A stretch of 64,000 nucleotides of DNA from Prorocentrum cordatum (GCA_963575745.1 CAUYUJ010015262.1:178521-242520); one strand, 5' to 3'; positions 1 through 10,694 are shown, counted from the first letter of the stretch. Translations and numbers: made by a program. Notes: generated by a model from the sequence alone, not told the origin.

Positions 1-2
1 AT

Positions 3-308
3 GTGATCACCGCGGCGAGCACTGGACCCCAGTGGCGGCCGAGTTGCAGCGCCTCCGGGGAGCTAGACACTGGCCGGCAAGTGGGGTTGCGGAAGGCTGT
101 CGAAGATGCCAACATCGTGCCCGTGCCCCTCGCGGCGCCGCCGTTGCGCAGGGGGCAGCGAAAGCGAGCTGGCTCGCGCCCGCCGCGGCAGGCGACAGGG
201 CGCGCTGACGATGCCGCCGAGTCTGGCGCCGCGTTCTCCGACCCGTGGGCGGCCATCCTGAGTCGCCAGCGGGATGCGTTGGCGGAGGCGGGCCGGTTGA
301 TAGGCGTT
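3..308 (+). CDS. possible exon fragment at the window edge, product unknown
   Basis: The frame is open from the left edge. Between about 200 and 300 it reads with mixed composition (ADDAAESGAAFSDPW, then SRQRDALAEAGRLIG), which looks more like protein than the Arg/Pro/Ser runs of the other frames. No family is recognised. Beyond about 310 the sequence becomes pyrimidine-rich and loses coding character, so if real this would be the 3' end of an exon whose gene starts outside the window. It could belong to the helicase gene downstream, but nothing proves the link. Confidence is low because GC-rich DNA gives many open frames by chance. Confidence 0.2.
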
Positions 309-599
309 CCGAGGGGGCGGTCGCCATCACTCAGACCTCTCTCGGAGCCGCTGAGCCGCCCGCGAGCTGGCTCAGGTGTTTCTCGTGCTTCGTCTTCCTG
401 GGCGCCCAGCCTCGCGGGCTCTGTAGCATGCCGCCCCGCCTCGTCTTCCAGGGCGACTTGCGTGTGCTCGATCCACCACAAACGCCAGAGCGTATGTAAC
501 ATGACCGACGACGGGGCCGGCGGCATGCGGTGCCTGGAGCGCCGTGCGTGCCAAGTCCGGCAGGCGCCCGGGGCGGCTCCTGCAGCGGCCGCCGGCCCT

Positions 600-2067
600 G
601 GCAGGCTTTCCCGGCTCTCTCTCCCTCTCTCTCTCCGTGCTCCCGTTCCTTGCCCTTGTGTTGTGGGTGTTTCCTCCTCTTCCCCCTGGCTTCCCCTCCC
701 GCGTCGGTCGGCCCGCCCGTCCCCCGTGTCCGTCGTCTCCGTCTCCCTCCCCTCCGCCCTCTGCCTGGCTGTCGCTCCTGGCTCCCCGCTCTCCTTCGCT
801 TGGCCTTGGCCCGCCTTGTCCTTGTCTGGCCAGCTGTTGTCGTCCCGAATAACACGTTCAGTTTAGGTGTACATGAGTATTTCTTTTTTCGCGGATCCAA
901 CGGCCAGGATGGCCGACGAACTTGGACACTCTGGCCTGGAGGGTTCTCGTTCGTGCCGGGTGTCGTCGATGGCCCTTCGCGGTTCGCATCTGCACGTCTG
1001 GCATTGCATTCCCGCGCCTCTGTGGGTGTCCAGGCCAGCCGGCTGGAGGCCCCAGGTCGAGCGCGGAAGCTCGACGTGGCCGATTCTCCTCCCCTTCTCC
1101 TCCTCCTCCTCCTCTTCTTCCTCCTCGTCCTCGTGTGTGCGTGTGGCCGTGTTGGTGAGTGTGCGACCTTCTCTTTGGCAAGCGTGCTGCTTGCGGTGTG
1201 GCGATACCGCCGGCTGGAGCGAGACTGGGGCCTCTCGTCGCGGCAGGGCTGCAGCGCGACTCATTTCGTTCCTCCTCCTCCGCCTCGTGGGGGTCCGCGT
1301 GTCTGAGTGGCCAGGCGCGTCGTGCCGGCCGGGCGGAACGCGGTCCGAGCCCGCCGCCAGAGGCTCGGCGAGGCAGGGGCCGACCGCTCGTCCTCCTTCC
1401 TCCTCCTCCTCCTTCTCCTCCTCAGGGGTGCCTGGGTTCAGGCATGGCCGCAAGATGGAGAACGCACGGCCGTGCGTCGATTTGTCCACGCATGCTGATG
1501 GCGTGCGCACGTGGTCCGGACCTCCTCTGCTTCCTCCTCGTCCTCCTCTCTCCTCCTCCTCCCTGCTTTCCTCCCCCCAGGGGTCGTAGTATCGTGGAGC
1601 TCAGGCTGGCCGCAAGGTGCCAGGAAGCGCCCCTGACAATTGGAGTGTGCCCGACTGTAGTGGTCCAGGCTGGCTCGACGGTGCCAGTGCGAGCCCAGAA
1701 TGCGCCACATTTGGCAGGCCGTGCCCCTCCTTCTCCGCCTACGTCCTCCCCTCCTTCCTCCTGCTGCTGCTCCTCTCTCCTCCTCTGTCCTTTGGAGTGC
1801 CTGGGGTCAGGCATGGGGCATGGCCGCAAGAGATGCGCTTGCCGTGGCACCGGTATGCCGCTGGCGAGGGACACCGCAGGCCCGGAGGCCGCGAGTGTCC
1901 ACGGCTCGAGTTTTCTTTTGGCGGTGCGGTGCCGTGTCCGAGGTGCCTTGACGGGATAGCGCCCCCCGTCTGGGACCTGCAAAAAAGTAGTCCTGATCGG
2001 CTTTGCGCCCCAACCAGTTTTTCTGTCTCGAAGTCCTCGCGCCGTTTTTCTTCGGCCGAGGCTCCAG
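600..2067 (+). repeat. pyrimidine-rich intron-like stretch with degenerate tandem blocks
   Basis: Blocks of CTC/TCC-rich sequence alternate with 100-200 bp of mixed sequence. Three block starts are related: about 1425 (GTGCCTGGGTTCAGGCATGG then CCGCAAG), about 1581-1617 (ending TCAGGCTGGCCGCAAGG) and about 1794-1830 (GTGCCTGGGGTCAGGCATGG, then GGCATGGCCGCAAG). The stretch ends in a polypyrimidine run and CCAG at 2064-2067, a good 3' splice acceptor in front of the helicase frame. The many open frames here are composition artefacts. Confidence 0.45.
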
Positions 2068-2705
2068 GGTTGCCTGGAAGTGGTGTCCGACAGATGCATA
2101 GTGCTGTGCAACAGTGGAAAGTGGGGGCCATTCCACGAAGACGAGACCAAGGCGAAACGCCCCCCAAACGACGAGGTTCCCTGGTACCGAGTGGACGATG
2201 CCCCCTCCGACATCCAGTTCTGGCGCCAGTATTGGGCTCTCGACCAGATCTACTACCTCCGGCAAAATGCCGCGGATCTGTTCGCCCGCACGCTGTCTCC
2301 CCTGACGTTCCTCTTAGCCTTCTTGCGCGCCCCCCGGGCCGACCGACTTGCGGCCAACGACCTGCGGCGTACCAGCACAGTAGGCTCGAACCTGAGGGCC
2401 AGGGCCGCCGTCACCCTGGACTGCGACGTCCCCGACGCTGACCTCACTCAGGCTGTCCGATGCGGCCTTCTGCAGCAGGCACCGCCGCTTCCCCTGGGTT
2501 TGAAGGCTTTCTCCGACGATGAGATCTCGGACGCGACGGGGTCGGTCTTCCAGAGGGTGCTCCCCGCACCCAGTCTGGCGACCTTCTGCGACAGGGTGGA
2601 CAAACACAAGCCAAACAACGGCGCGATCAGGGCCCTTCAGGCCACCTTGCATCACCACGCCGTACTGGTGCACGGGCCCCCCGGGACAGGCAAGACCACC
2701 TTTTT
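2068..2705 (+). CDS. UPF1-like SF1 helicase, N-terminal segment (first reading frame)
   Basis: This segment runs from a probable splice acceptor (CCAG at 2064-2067) to the Walker A motif GPPGTGKTT at 2674-2700. Before Walker A there are about 200 residues with good protein character (for example DIQFWRQYWALDQIYYL), corresponding to the region that precedes motif I in UPF1/SMG-2-type helicases. There is no ATG in frame before Walker A, so the true start must lie in an upstream exon. Walker A is followed at once by a run of five T. After it this frame no longer matches the helicase, whereas the +1 frame does. The remaining motifs are all in that next frame, so this is one gene read with a shift, not two genes. 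Confidence 0.75.
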
Positions 2706-5700
2706 CCGTCGCATGCCTGGACATGTGGGGATGTTGCCTACGCCCGGGACAAGCAGTGGCGTTGGCAGCCGGTTCGAACGCAGCGGTAGACCAGCCAGCC
2801 CTGGCAATGTCCGAAGCGCATCAGCAACGTCGTCTCGATCCCGACACGGGGTTCCCTGGGAAATTCGTGCGCCTGGCAAGGAAGGAACGTGTCAACGAGG
2901 GACTCGTGGACCTGACACCAGAGGGCCACTACAAGAACGCCCACGGGGAGTTCCCGTTCCAGGACGGGGACAAGAGCCAGGACTTCAAGCCCTACAAGGC
3001 TAGCCTGCTTCGAGATGCCAGGGTGATCATGTCCACACACGAGGCGGCCGAAGCCCTCGGACAGAAAGACAGTGCTCACATTGTCCTCCTGGTAATCGAT
3101 GAGGCTGGGCAGGCCGCGGAGCTTCATGCGCTCATGTCTATGATGAACTTGATCAACAGCGGCGGAGCCCTGGTACTGGTGGGCGACCCGAATCAGTTGC
3201 CTCCTACGGTTCTCTCCAAGCTTGCCAACGACCTGGGACTCTGTGTCAGCATATTTGACAGGATGTTTCACGCACTCCGCGGCCAAGATACGGCTGTGGT
3301 CCACCTGTCGATCTGCTACCGCATGCATCCGCAGCTACTCGCCTTTCCGAACGCAGCCTGCTACGGCAAGGGTATGACGACTGGCATCATGGACCCGCTC
3401 AGGGACAGGCCCATCGTTGAAGGCATCCCATGGACAGACATCACACCCTGGGAACCCGGGCGACTGACTGAGCTGGCCAACCTCACCGGTTCCGACGAGG
3501 CCGACCTTCGCGCGACCCTCAAGCAGTTGGATCCTCCGCAAGACGGAGACAAGCACCGTTTCCTGCTGGTCGACGCACCCTCCTGGGAAGTAACGTCTAG
3601 CCTCCAGCCAGGCTGCGCCAACCTCCCCGAGGCAGCGCAGGCCGTGGACATCGTGCGGGCACTCCTGCCCGAGCTCGAAAAATGCACCACCGTCAGAATC
3701 GTCGTCGGCTACCAGCTCCAGACGGCCATCCTCACGGACGGCTGGCCTCAGGGCCCCCGCCACCTCTGCGGTGTCCTGCGGAATTCGAAGGGTGGCAAGA
3801 AGGGGAAATCAGGCAAGGGAAAAGGCAGTGTCGTTCGCGACGGACAAGACATCCCTGGCCCTGGAGCTGACCCCCAAGGGCACGTGGTGGATGATCACCG
3901 ATGGGAAACCGTCTTTCGGGAGGACCACAACGCCCACACAGCCATCGGCACTGCCTTCCCTGGACTCAGGCAGGTTGCGGGAAAGCACCTGAAGAGTGGG
4001 GCTCTCAAGCTCGCCACCATCGACTCCAGCCAGGGTGGTGAGGCGGACGTCGTAATCGTACTGACCACCAGGAGCAACGGGAAGCACAATTGGGGCTTTG
4101 TCGACGACGCCAAACGCCTGAACGTGGCAATCACTAGGGCCAAGCGGAATATCCTGATGTTGGGAGACGGGCGCATGTTCGCCAACGCCGCCTGGTCCCA
4201 GCTGCGTGTGCTCTCTGAGTACGGGCGCTTGACCCGCCTCTGGGTCCGATTCGGGGGCGGCGCACCTGCTGGCCACAGGAGATCCCTGGTCATAGACGAG
4301 AGCTTCGACCCACTGCCCGACCTCGCCACCTGGGTACCGTCCCCCGTCGCCTGGAGCTGCGATGCAAAGGGAGAGGACGGGCGAAATGAGCTTGATGCGG
4401 CCAAAAGGAAAGCCCGCGACGCCCAGGCGAGCGGCTTCGCCGAGCGCTACAACACTCCACTGGCCGAGGACTTCGACTGGGACTCCCTGGGTAAGCTCAT
4501 CTCGGCCGGCCTCAACGAGATCCTCTCGACGCCTGCCTTCCACGTGCTCATCTATCTGGTGGCGGGGCTGCGCCCGCACGAGTTCTCGCTGGCAGAGACA
4601 CCGCGACAACCTGGCGGACTCGACCGCAAGGCTTGGTCGCACCTGGGCTTCCTGTTCGACGTGTCCCTGGCTCTAGACGCGACCAATCTAGTCTACAACA
4701 TGCTCTGGGCAGCCATTGCGTGGACGCTCGGCCTTGGCACTCCCTGGGATGACGCAAACCACGCAGTGCACGACGACTCCCTCCCCCCGGTGCCGCGCGT
4801 CAAAGGACGGCGTGTAACATTCTGTGGTCGGCGCCAGTGCACCCCCAAGGGACTCTTCCGGCAGGTTCCCCAGGCGTGGAGTGCAGCAACCAAGGATTGC
4901 TGCAGACACAGGAAGCACCCTGGAATGGCTGGCCTACAGGAGACTCTCAGCGGCGCCCCCGACGACCCAAAGTGGGACCAGTTTCGGCAGGAAATTAAAG
5001 ACACAGATGGCCTCCCCATGGAATCCTGCAAGACCCGGTCGCTCTTGGTCGTCATGATGTTAATGCTCCGCGAGCCACGCGTGTCTTTCTGGCCTTTCCC
5101 TCACGCAGAGCAGGCTGGGGATGTGATCGAAGCCATCCTGGGTTTCTGTGTCCCATGGCAAGAAGCGCACCGAGGGTTCTGGCACGACTTCGCGAGAACC
5201 TGGGGACTCACGCTGGACGACCTGGCCGACCTCAGCGGTCGCATCGAGGCAATCCTGCCCCACATCTCCAAGCTCGTAGCGGTGGCGCGCCACCACCCGG
5301 ACGCGCAGGCAGCCAGCTGCCCGCAGACCTGGAGTGAAATGGACAGGCAGGACTTTCAGCTGAAGGCGCCGATGCTCGTCCTCGAGAAGATCGTCCCAGC
5401 CGCCTCCCTGGCCCCCCTGGGTGCGCACCGCTGCTCGGTGTGCGCGCTTCACGTCGCGCTCGCGGGCTCTGACGCCTCCCTGGGTGGCGACGATCGGTGT
5501 GCTGGGCGCGCCTTCATCGGCGGCGGATTCGCGCTATCCAACGCCGACCTGAACGCTCCCTTGCCGTCCACCCCCGCCCCAGGCACCAGGCAGGACCCTC
5601 CGCGCATTCCCGACGACAGGCTGACACCCGAACAGAAGAACGGCAGGTTCAAGTGCGACAGGTGCGGTAAGGACCAGCTACGCTCCACAGAAGGCGCGTG

Positions 5701-5720
5701 GATATCCGACGACACGCCTG
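2702..5720 (+). CDS. UPF1-like SF1 helicase, catalytic core and middle region (second reading frame)
   Basis: The superfamily 1 motifs occur in order. Motif Ia is AAGSNAAVDQ (about 2765-2795). Motif II is VIDEAG at 3092-3109. Motif III is LVGDPNQLPPT at about 3176-3208. YRMHP follows at 3317-3331. Motif V is DSSQGGEADVVIV at about 4022-4060, and motif VI is NVAITRAKR at 4121-4147. DEAG with GDPNQLPP and YRMHP is diagnostic of the UPF1/DNA2-like SF1B group, ATP-driven 5'-3' RNA or DNA helicases. About 500 residues after motif VI are not recognised. They include CSVCALH and a FKCDRCGKDQ zinc-knuckle-like pair at about 5648-5680. The frame stays open to 6016, but sense passes to the third frame near 5715-5760. 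No intron is needed: the sequence is contiguous across both frame changes. Confidence 0.85.
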
Positions 5721-8150
5721 ATGGTAGCACAGAACCGGCCCCAGGCCTACCTCGACGGTGCGAACATGGGATGGCACTGCGAGATCTGCTGGATCCGACA
5801 CCTGGAGGACCAGGGCATCCCAGCACCAACCGGCGCAACAATTGCGGACAAGGTCAAGGAACACGAGCAGCAGAGGATCGGTGCCGCAAGCGACAAAAAG
5901 GCGGATGCCTTCCCCTCCCTGGGTCACCTCCCGCTTGGCTTTGGATGCAGCCCCCAGGCGGACACGAGATCGCTGTCGGACCTCATCATGACGCCGACGG
6001 GCATGCAGAGCCCTGAGCGCGCCAACACCACCATTCCCATCCTACGGGTCAGAGATGAGCGGTTCGGCCTCGAAGCCGCGGAGAACAAAATCTACTCCGC
6101 ACGGTGCGACACATGCCCCCCAGGGGCACCGCTCCTCGTCTGGAGCACCGGAGCTCCTCCCCTGGGCTGCTTCATATGGAAGCCAGCGGAGGGGGTAGGG
6201 GTTCCCGAGCAGGCCGGGCTGCCTCCCATCGAGCGGCGAGCCATAGCTTGGTGGGAGCGCAACTGGAACGCCACTTGGTGCTGCCGACGTTGCCTAGTCC
6301 CCGTATGGAACATCGGTCCTGCAACCCTGGGCCACATCCTTGATAGAGACTACAGGGCGCTGTGCCCAGCCGAGGCCCCTGTCCTCCCAACGCTCAACAG
6401 CCAGATAATAGCGGAGGTGCCAGTGGACATTTTCAGTTCTCTTCCATGGATAGGCGCTGACGCCAAGGCCCAAGATCGCTTCGCCAAGGCTGGAGCGGCA
6501 AACCTCCCTGGGACTAGCGCCTCGGGTGGAGCGGCCCCCGCGGCCGAGCAAGCCCCCAGGACTCTTGCACAGCTCATGGAACTCCTGCCAGAGCTGCCAG
6601 TCCCGCAGGGGTCGCTCCTGGACAGCAGGGACGTCAACCACCCCACGCTGAGCCCAGACGACCCCAGGAGCGGACCGGGCAGCGGAGACGTGGCTGTTCA
6701 GCGACTCCTGGTAACCTACCTCCGCGACTTCCACCCTGGACTGGACTACGCATGGCGACAGTTCTGTCACGGCAATCGCGACGGCAGCATCCCAGAGCCT
6801 AAGAACGAAGAAGCCTCCTGGCCAGTCGGACGGTTGACGGAGCTTCTCAGGGCGGCGTACGGCGAATGCATCTCGAAGGATTGTTCCCCGCTCAACCAGC
6901 CCTGGGAAGGCAAGCGGCTGGCCGCCGCGCGGGTCGTCTCCCGCCTCACCAACGGCGAAAAACACAAGGAGTCCTGGGAGAAGCACGCCTTGGCCCTCGC
7001 CCCGGCGAGTGGCTTCAACCCCGTCAGACACGAGATGGGCACGCTGACGAGTTTCCTACTCAGCCTCAGCGCCGACGCCCTGGCCTCGGCAACCATCACC
7101 TCCCTTGCCGAGTCGCACGTGCAGACAATGAGTGAGGACAGACCAAACACCTCTACGGCGGCCGGTGCAGACAACCCCCTGGGTACGAAAGACGACGACA
7201 CGCGTCTTGGCAACCCGAATTTGCCTGACCACGCTGCCAAAGACGAGGGCGGTGAAGACGAAATCCCTCCTACTGAAAAAGCGGATTCAGCCGACTTTGG
7301 ATGCCCCCAAGAGTCTCCTCCTCCTGGATCCTGTACGGGCTCGGCCACGGAGGTCGACGACGATGGCCCCGGCGACAAGGCGCCTCAGCGGAGCCCAACG
7401 GCAGACAGCATGGAACCCAGCTCTGACCGCGACCCGATAGCTGCCTGGGGTGGCCCAGCCAGCACCGACCAAAATGCCAGTGGAGCCAGGGGGCCAGATC
7501 ACGACGAAGTCGCCCGCGACAGGGGTGATGCGCAGGGTCGTCGTCCCCCACTACGTAACCCACAGGCACCTGGCCATAGGCTTGCCTACTCTCGATCAGC
7601 GGAGCGACACACGCTCAACCAGCTGACCGACTCCCATGGAGGCCCCATGTACAAGGCCTGGTTGGGCTCCGTCGACTTGGAGCGCCGCGGAGAGCCACCC
7701 GCCAAGCGCATCACCAGACACCAAATGGAGTTGGGTGGAGTATTCTGTGCTCTGTGGACGGCCTACACACAAGGCATTGGGCTCCCTGGGTCCAGGGGAC
7801 CCAAGTTAGACCCGAGGCTGCACTCGGACGCGACCATCAACAAGTTTTTGGAGGACAGGAAGGGTTGCGGATACAACGCCTACTTGATGGACAGGAGGTT
7901 CGACTTCCGCATCGATTGGGCAAAAGTGCGGGCCGAGTACCTGCGCCACGCACGGCCCGATGGCACGGGCAAGGGCAACCACCAGCAGAGCAGCTGGCGC
8001 GAGCGAGCGACAAGCTCCTGGGACACCTGGGGCCCCTGGCAGAGTGACTGGAGCGCTGGCTGGCACGACGACCGTTGGCAGTCGGGAGGCAAGCGTGGTG
8101 GAGGCAGGCCCGACGAACGTGGGGAAAAAGGGCAACGATGGGGCGACTGA
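5721..8150 (+). CDS. C-terminal segment of the helicase protein (third reading frame)
   Basis: About 800 residues, ending in TGA at 8148-8150. Close to the junction the frame shows more CxxC pairs: WHCEICW (about 5775), SARCDTCPPG (about 6100) and WCCRRCLVP (about 6270). With FKCDRCGKDQ in the previous frame these look like one zinc-binding module split by a frame change, the main reason to treat the segments as one protein. The middle is rich in Asp/Glu/Ser/Pro and probably disordered. The end is Trp/Gly/Arg-rich (SSWRERATSSWDTWGPWQ, then GGKRGGGRPDERGEKG), like RNA-binding tails. No named domain is recognised. The alternative is a separate gene starting at GTG/ATG near 5721, which I think less likely. 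Confidence 0.6.
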   Translation: MVAQNRPQAYLDGANMGWHCEICWIRHLEDQGIPAPTGATIADKVKEHEQQRIGAASDKKADAFPSLGHLPLGFGCSPQADTRSLSDLIMTPTGMQSPERANTTIPILRVRDERFGLEAAENKIYSARCDTCPPGAPLLVWSTGAPPLGCFIWKPAEGVGVPEQAGLPPIERRAIAWWERNWNATWCCRRCLVPVWNIGPATLGHILDRDYRALCPAEAPVLPTLNSQIIAEVPVDIFSSLPWIGADAKAQDRFAKAGAANLPGTSASGGAAPAAEQAPRTLAQLMELLPELPVPQGSLLDSRDVNHPTLSPDDPRSGPGSGDVAVQRLLVTYLRDFHPGLDYAWRQFCHGNRDGSIPEPKNEEASWPVGRLTELLRAAYGECISKDCSPLNQPWEGKRLAAARVVSRLTNGEKHKESWEKHALALAPASGFNPVRHEMGTLTSFLLSLSADALASATITSLAESHVQTMSEDRPNTSTAAGADNPLGTKDDDTRLGNPNLPDHAAKDEGGEDEIPPTEKADSADFGCPQESPPPGSCTGSATEVDDDGPGDKAPQRSPTADSMEPSSDRDPIAAWGGPASTDQNASGARGPDHDEVARDRGDAQGRRPPLRNPQAPGHRLAYSRSAERHTLNQLTDSHGGPMYKAWLGSVDLERRGEPPAKRITRHQMELGGVFCALWTAYTQGIGLPGSRGPKLDPRLHSDATINKFLEDRKGCGYNAYLMDRRFDFRIDWAKVRAEYLRHARPDGTGKGNHQQSSWRERATSSWDTWGPWQSDWSAGWHDDRWQSGGKRGGGRPDERGEKGQRWGD

Positions 8151-8214
8151 GCTCCCCTCCCACCCATCCCATCACCTAGAGGGACAGGTATATCGACCGT
8201 GCTTCACACTTCGC

Positions 8215-8870
8215 GCAGCCTTCAGCTGCCTCCCGTTGCTCTCTCAACCCGTGTGGCAGCCGTGCTGCCTCCCTCCCTGGTACACGCGCTTCCTGCCTTT
8301 GGACCCAAGTGTGTCGACCAGCAATGCCATCTGCATTGCAGCGCGGGGGAGTGCTGCGTGCAGACCCTAGTTGGCCCCTGGCCCCGCTGTAGTTGTTCTC
8401 ACTTCTGGCCCGGGCGGATCCGTCCCCGGCCGTGCGGCTTCGTGACCGACGGAAGTGCTCCGCCACGTCTCTGTCCCGAGTCGCGCTTATAATCCCTGGG
8501 TTTCTCTCTCAAGAACAGCAGCCTTCAGCTGCTCCTCAGACACCGGACTCGCTTGGCGGCATCCCGCCGCCCTCCCTGGTACGTGCACTTCCTGCCTTTG
8601 GACCCAAGTGTGTGTGTGTGTGTGTGTGCCAGCAATGCCGTCTGCATTGCAACACCACGTGTTGCGTGTGGTCATAGCGGCCCCTGTCCCCGCTGTAGCT
8701 GTTTTCACCTTGCCAGGCTCGTCCCGGCCCGCGGCTCTGCGTCCGACGCAATGGTGGTTTCGCCTCGTCACACCCAGAACCGCGCTTCTACTCCCTGGGT
8801 TTCCCCAAGTTACTTCGGCCTTCAGCCGCGCTTCTCCACCTTCACTGGGAGCGACCCTGGGCTTGGACTC
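8215..8870 (+). repeat. tandem repeat of about 300 bp downstream of the helicase gene
   Basis: Units start at 8215 and 8518 (GCAGCCTTCAGCTGC) and at about 8816 (CGGCCTTCAGCCGCGC, partial). The first two share a block near 8290-8345 and 8590-8655, including CTTCCTGCCTTTGGACCCAA and CAGCAATGCC(A/G)TCTGCATTGC. Both end with CCCTGGGTTTC. Unit two has acquired a (GT)n run at 8612-8628. Confidence 0.8.
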
Positions 8871-9640
8871 ATCGTCAGTGGGTCTCGCGTTGTTCAGGCG
8901 GTCTTTTGACGTGGGTCGCCCCGCCGTGACGGCGGAATGCCCACCTGGTCCGCTGAAGCCGTTCTCTGACTGGGTCGCAGGCGTGCTCCCGTACATGACT
9001 TCGCAGTCTTGCAGCGGTTGGCCCTGGCGTGCTATTCAGTGGCTAGTGGTGCACCGCTCGCCGCGAGGGTCGGTGCGCGCTGACGTCTCCCCATCGTCGC
9101 TCCCGCGCTCAACCTGCTTGAGCGGCCACTCCCTGGGACTTCGTGACTACGGATTGCTTGTGCTGCAGTGGGTATGCGGCAGCGTAGCTTTCTCTGAGCG
9201 CCTTTTCCTCTTACTGGCCCCTCTGCGTGGGTGGAGAGCCGCTCTTTGTTTGTCACTTAGTTGCTTCCTGGTACACGCCCCGTCACTCTCGATTGACCGA
9301 TGCGTCTCTCTCAAGGTCGGGTGCAGGTGTGCCCCTGCACTGCGTCACATCATGTCGTTGATCTCTCGCGTGCAGACGCATCCCTCCGCAGTTGTTCTGA
9401 GGTTGACTCCGGTTGTCTATGACTTCAGGCGTGCCCTGTCAGCCGCCGGATGCGTTTTCTGAAGCTGCGACGGTTCGCTGGCGCTGTCAGAAACTCTTCT
9501 CCCTGCCGGACGACGTCAGCTCTTGTGCCTACGGTCTCGCTCATACCCGACAGACACCCTGGGCTCTCTGACACTTCTCTTGCACGGAGACTGATTCCCA
9601 CTACCATGTGATTGTCGGACCGACACGATCCATGACAGGG
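8871..9640. other. no gene recognised
   Basis: GC-rich non-simple sequence after the 300-bp repeats. A 335-codon frame crosses the repeats and continues through it, but it contains the (GT)n tract and has no recognisable domain. Several CTCCCTGGG words occur (for example about 9130). Confidence 0.5.
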
Positions 9641-9652
9641 GATGTGCGTCGC

Positions 9653-9664
9653 GCCATTTTGGCT
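9653..9664 (+). other. 12-nt match to the core of the dinoflagellate spliced leader
   Basis: GCCATTTTGGCT is identical to the centre of the conserved dinoflagellate 22-nt spliced leader (CCGTAGCCATTTTGGCTCAAG). The flanks do not match (CGC before, GCGTCC after), so it is neither an SL gene nor a clear relic. It may be chance. Confidence 0.15.
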
Positions 9665-9879
9665 GCGTCCTCCCTGCTTCCTGGGTGGCTGTTCTCTCAG
9701 ACTCCCTGGGCTGCAGTTTGCACCGCCGCCTGATCCGCGGCCCCCGCGCGCGCCCGGCTAATTTGTCACGGCCGCAGCCCGACCGTGACCCGCCGCCGCC
9801 GGCGCTTCCGCCTGCGGCGGAACAAAAAAAAAGTATCCCCACCAGCCCGTCCAGAAACGACGCCCAGGCGAGTAGAGGG

Positions 9880-10640
9880 TCGTCCTGAGGGGCTTTTCGG
9901 CGTCTTGGGTGCCTCGGGGGGGCCTCTGTGGGCCTTTCGGGATCCTCTTTGGGGCCTCCTGGGGGCCTCTTGGGGCCTCTTGGGGCCATCTTGGGGCCTT
10001 TGGGGGCCTCCTGGGCGCTTCTTGGGGCCATCTTTGCCCCTTGGGTGCCTCTGGGGGGTCTCTTGGGGCCTCTTGGGGGTCTCTTGGGGGCCTCCTGGGG
10101 GACTCTTGGGGGGCCTCTCGGGGCCATCTTGGGGCCATCCTGCGGCCTCTTGGGGCATCCTGGGGGCCTCTTGCGGCCATCGTGGAGGAAATCGGCCAAG
10201 GAAGTAGGTTCCTTAATTAGAGCACCCCCCCAGGAACTCCAAAAATCGCTTCCTGGACCCCTCTTGGATCGCTCTTGGAGCGCTCGTGGCCGCTCTTGGA
10301 GCCATCCTGAGGCTCTCTTGGGCCCTTCTTGGAGCTATCTTGAGCCATCTTGGAGCCGTCTTGACGCCTCGGACGTGCATCGCAAGCGAAAAAGTGAGAA
10401 CACCAAAAACATTGATTTTCTTTGGGTTTTGAAGCATTTTGGCCTCTTGGATGCATCCTAATGATGCTCTTGTGGGCACTTGGAACCGTCTTGGAGAGTT
10501 CTTGGAACGTCTTGGAACATCATGGGGACCATCTTGAGGCATCTTGCGCTATCTTGAGCCATCTTGGAGGGTATCTTGGGCTCCCTGAGGCCCTCTTGGA
10601 GCCGTCTTGGGCCATCTTGGGCGCTCCAACGCGCCGCGGA
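9880..10640 (+). repeat. degenerate decamer field, GGCCTCTTGG type, copy 1
   Basis: About 760 bp built from short units around CTTGGGGCCTC, repeating every 10-13 bp and drifting to CTTGGAGCC and CATCTTGGGCC toward the 3' side. All frames give Gly/Trp/Leu/Ser-rich nonsense. A non-repeat island at about 10386-10440 (GCGAAAAAGTGAGAACACCA) has a counterpart in the copy at 33975-34640. Confidence 0.8.
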
Positions 10641-10672
10641 ACCCCCTGTCCAGGTCAGTGGGGAGGGGGTAG

Positions 10673-10694
10673 GGGGAGGGGTAAACCCCTCCCC
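10673..10694. repeat. short perfect palindrome
   Basis: Arms GGGGAGGGG and CCCCTCCCC separated by TAAA, inside a GGGA-rich region at the end of the decamer field. Confidence 0.7.

Noticed and set aside
8455-9462. 335-codon plus frame downstream of the helicase
   Set aside because: It crosses the 300-bp tandem repeats and a (GT)n run, has no domain, and other frames are equally open.
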